In this document: piece after piece, positions 63,816 through 64,000 of the stretch
Layout: every line of letters begins with the position of its first letter
Position numbering within the stretch: the stretch's first letter is position 1
The notes under the pieces: generated by a model
Database searches by the model: none
What the model was told of the DNA's origin: nothing
Seen by the model: only the letters and a program-made list of their open reading frames with translations
NCBI GenBank assembly: GCA_016860845.1
Contig: BOKF01000009.1
Coordinates: 62,001 to 126,000, forward strand
Reading direction: 5' to 3'
DNA from: Chloroflexota bacterium
GTDB taxonomy: Bacteria > Chloroflexota > Anaerolineae > 4572-78 > J111
DNA: 64,000 bases
Translations under genes and position numbers: made by a program

Positions 63816-64000
63816 ATGTCTCAACGAAGCGGCAAAATGATTTCCTTTGAGATGCAGGGTCAAAGCAACAGCGGCTACCTGGCGTTGCCCGGCGGCGCTG
63901 GCCCCTGGCCGGGGGTCGTGGTCATCCAGGAGTGGTGGGGCCTGGATGAGCATATCAAAAGCATCGCCGACCGCTTTGCCGGAGAAGGTTTTGCCGCCCT
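63816..64000 (+). CDS. Dienelactone hydrolase family protein (3' end outside window)
   Basis: The first 61 codons are visible. The frame is open to the window edge. Residues about 20-60 (GYLALPGGAGPWPGVVVIQE, then WWGLDEHIKSIADRFAGEGF) are the family's start of the alpha/beta hydrolase core. GGGAGGAG lies before the ATG. The catalytic Cys/Ser region lies past the window. Confidence 0.88.
   Translation, partial: MSQRSGKMISFEMQGQSNSGYLALPGGAGPWPGVVVIQEWWGLDEHIKSIADRFAGEGFAA

Overview
The window looks like a chromosomal segment of a Chloroflexota bacterium (Anaerolineae- or Caldilinea-like). This is inferred from style rather than from a marker tree. GC content is moderate. There are many GAF/PAS/REC signalling proteins, secreted proteins with Thr-Pro linkers and beta-propellers, and a Class III cyclase-AAA-TPR protein. 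An rpsB-tsf-pyrH-frr-uppS block sits next to dnaG and rpoD. No phage, plasmid or transposase gene is visible. Many short inverted-repeat elements lie between genes. Both window edges cut genes: a sensor kinase on the left and a dienelactone hydrolase on the right.

Region 1 (1-4.9 kb) is a signalling cluster. It holds a membrane histidine kinase, a threonine synthase-like PLP enzyme fused to two receiver domains, and a stand-alone receiver. Region 2 (5-8 kb) holds a Pro-rich four-helix membrane protein, a Trypco1 (CU044_2847) protein and a small unknown protein. Region 3 (8.3-12.4 kb) encodes exported proteins: a BNR-like propeller, a two-helix protein, and a PA14-PA14-TPT-lamin-tail protein. 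Region 4 (12.4-15.8 kb, minus strand) has a GAF-GAF-PAS hybrid kinase and a methyltransferase.

Region 5 (15.8-24 kb) contains two paralogous modules. Each has a -10 box, a hairpin, a short leader ORF overlapping an ECF sigma start, the ECF sigma, and a zinc-finger anti-sigma with one membrane helix and an outside beta-propeller (PQQ in one, two sets of NHL repeats in the other). A secreted protein and a VapBC-like toxin-antitoxin pair lie between the modules. A PQQ protein follows and runs antisense into a LuxR-type regulator.

Region 6 (24-37.5 kb) carries a LuxR-type two-component pair, a Yip1 protein, a MacAB-like exporter (adaptor, ATPase, permease), an SH3/TolB-like lipoprotein, a beta-oxidation pair (3-hydroxyacyl-CoA dehydrogenase and acyl-CoA dehydrogenase), a small lipoprotein and an MFS exporter. 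Region 7 (37.5-50 kb) starts with a nine-unit, 22-bp dyad array directly before a cyclase-AAA gene and its detached TPR part. It continues with HicAB, a 1426-residue MBL-STAS-Ser/Thr kinase-AAA-TPR protein, and a 7TM-PAS histidine kinase with two single-domain receivers.

Region 8 (49.8-64 kb) is mostly housekeeping: PPOX enzyme, site-2-type protease, tRNA-Asn, rpoD, dnaG, then rpsB, tsf, pyrH, frr and uppS. A membrane protein of unknown function, a class V PLP enzyme and the partial hydrolase follow. The strongest leads for new biology are the threonine synthase-REC-REC fusion, the MBL-STAS-kinase-AAA-TPR protein, the 22-bp operator-like array, and the duplicated leader-ORF/ECF/propeller anti-sigma modules.
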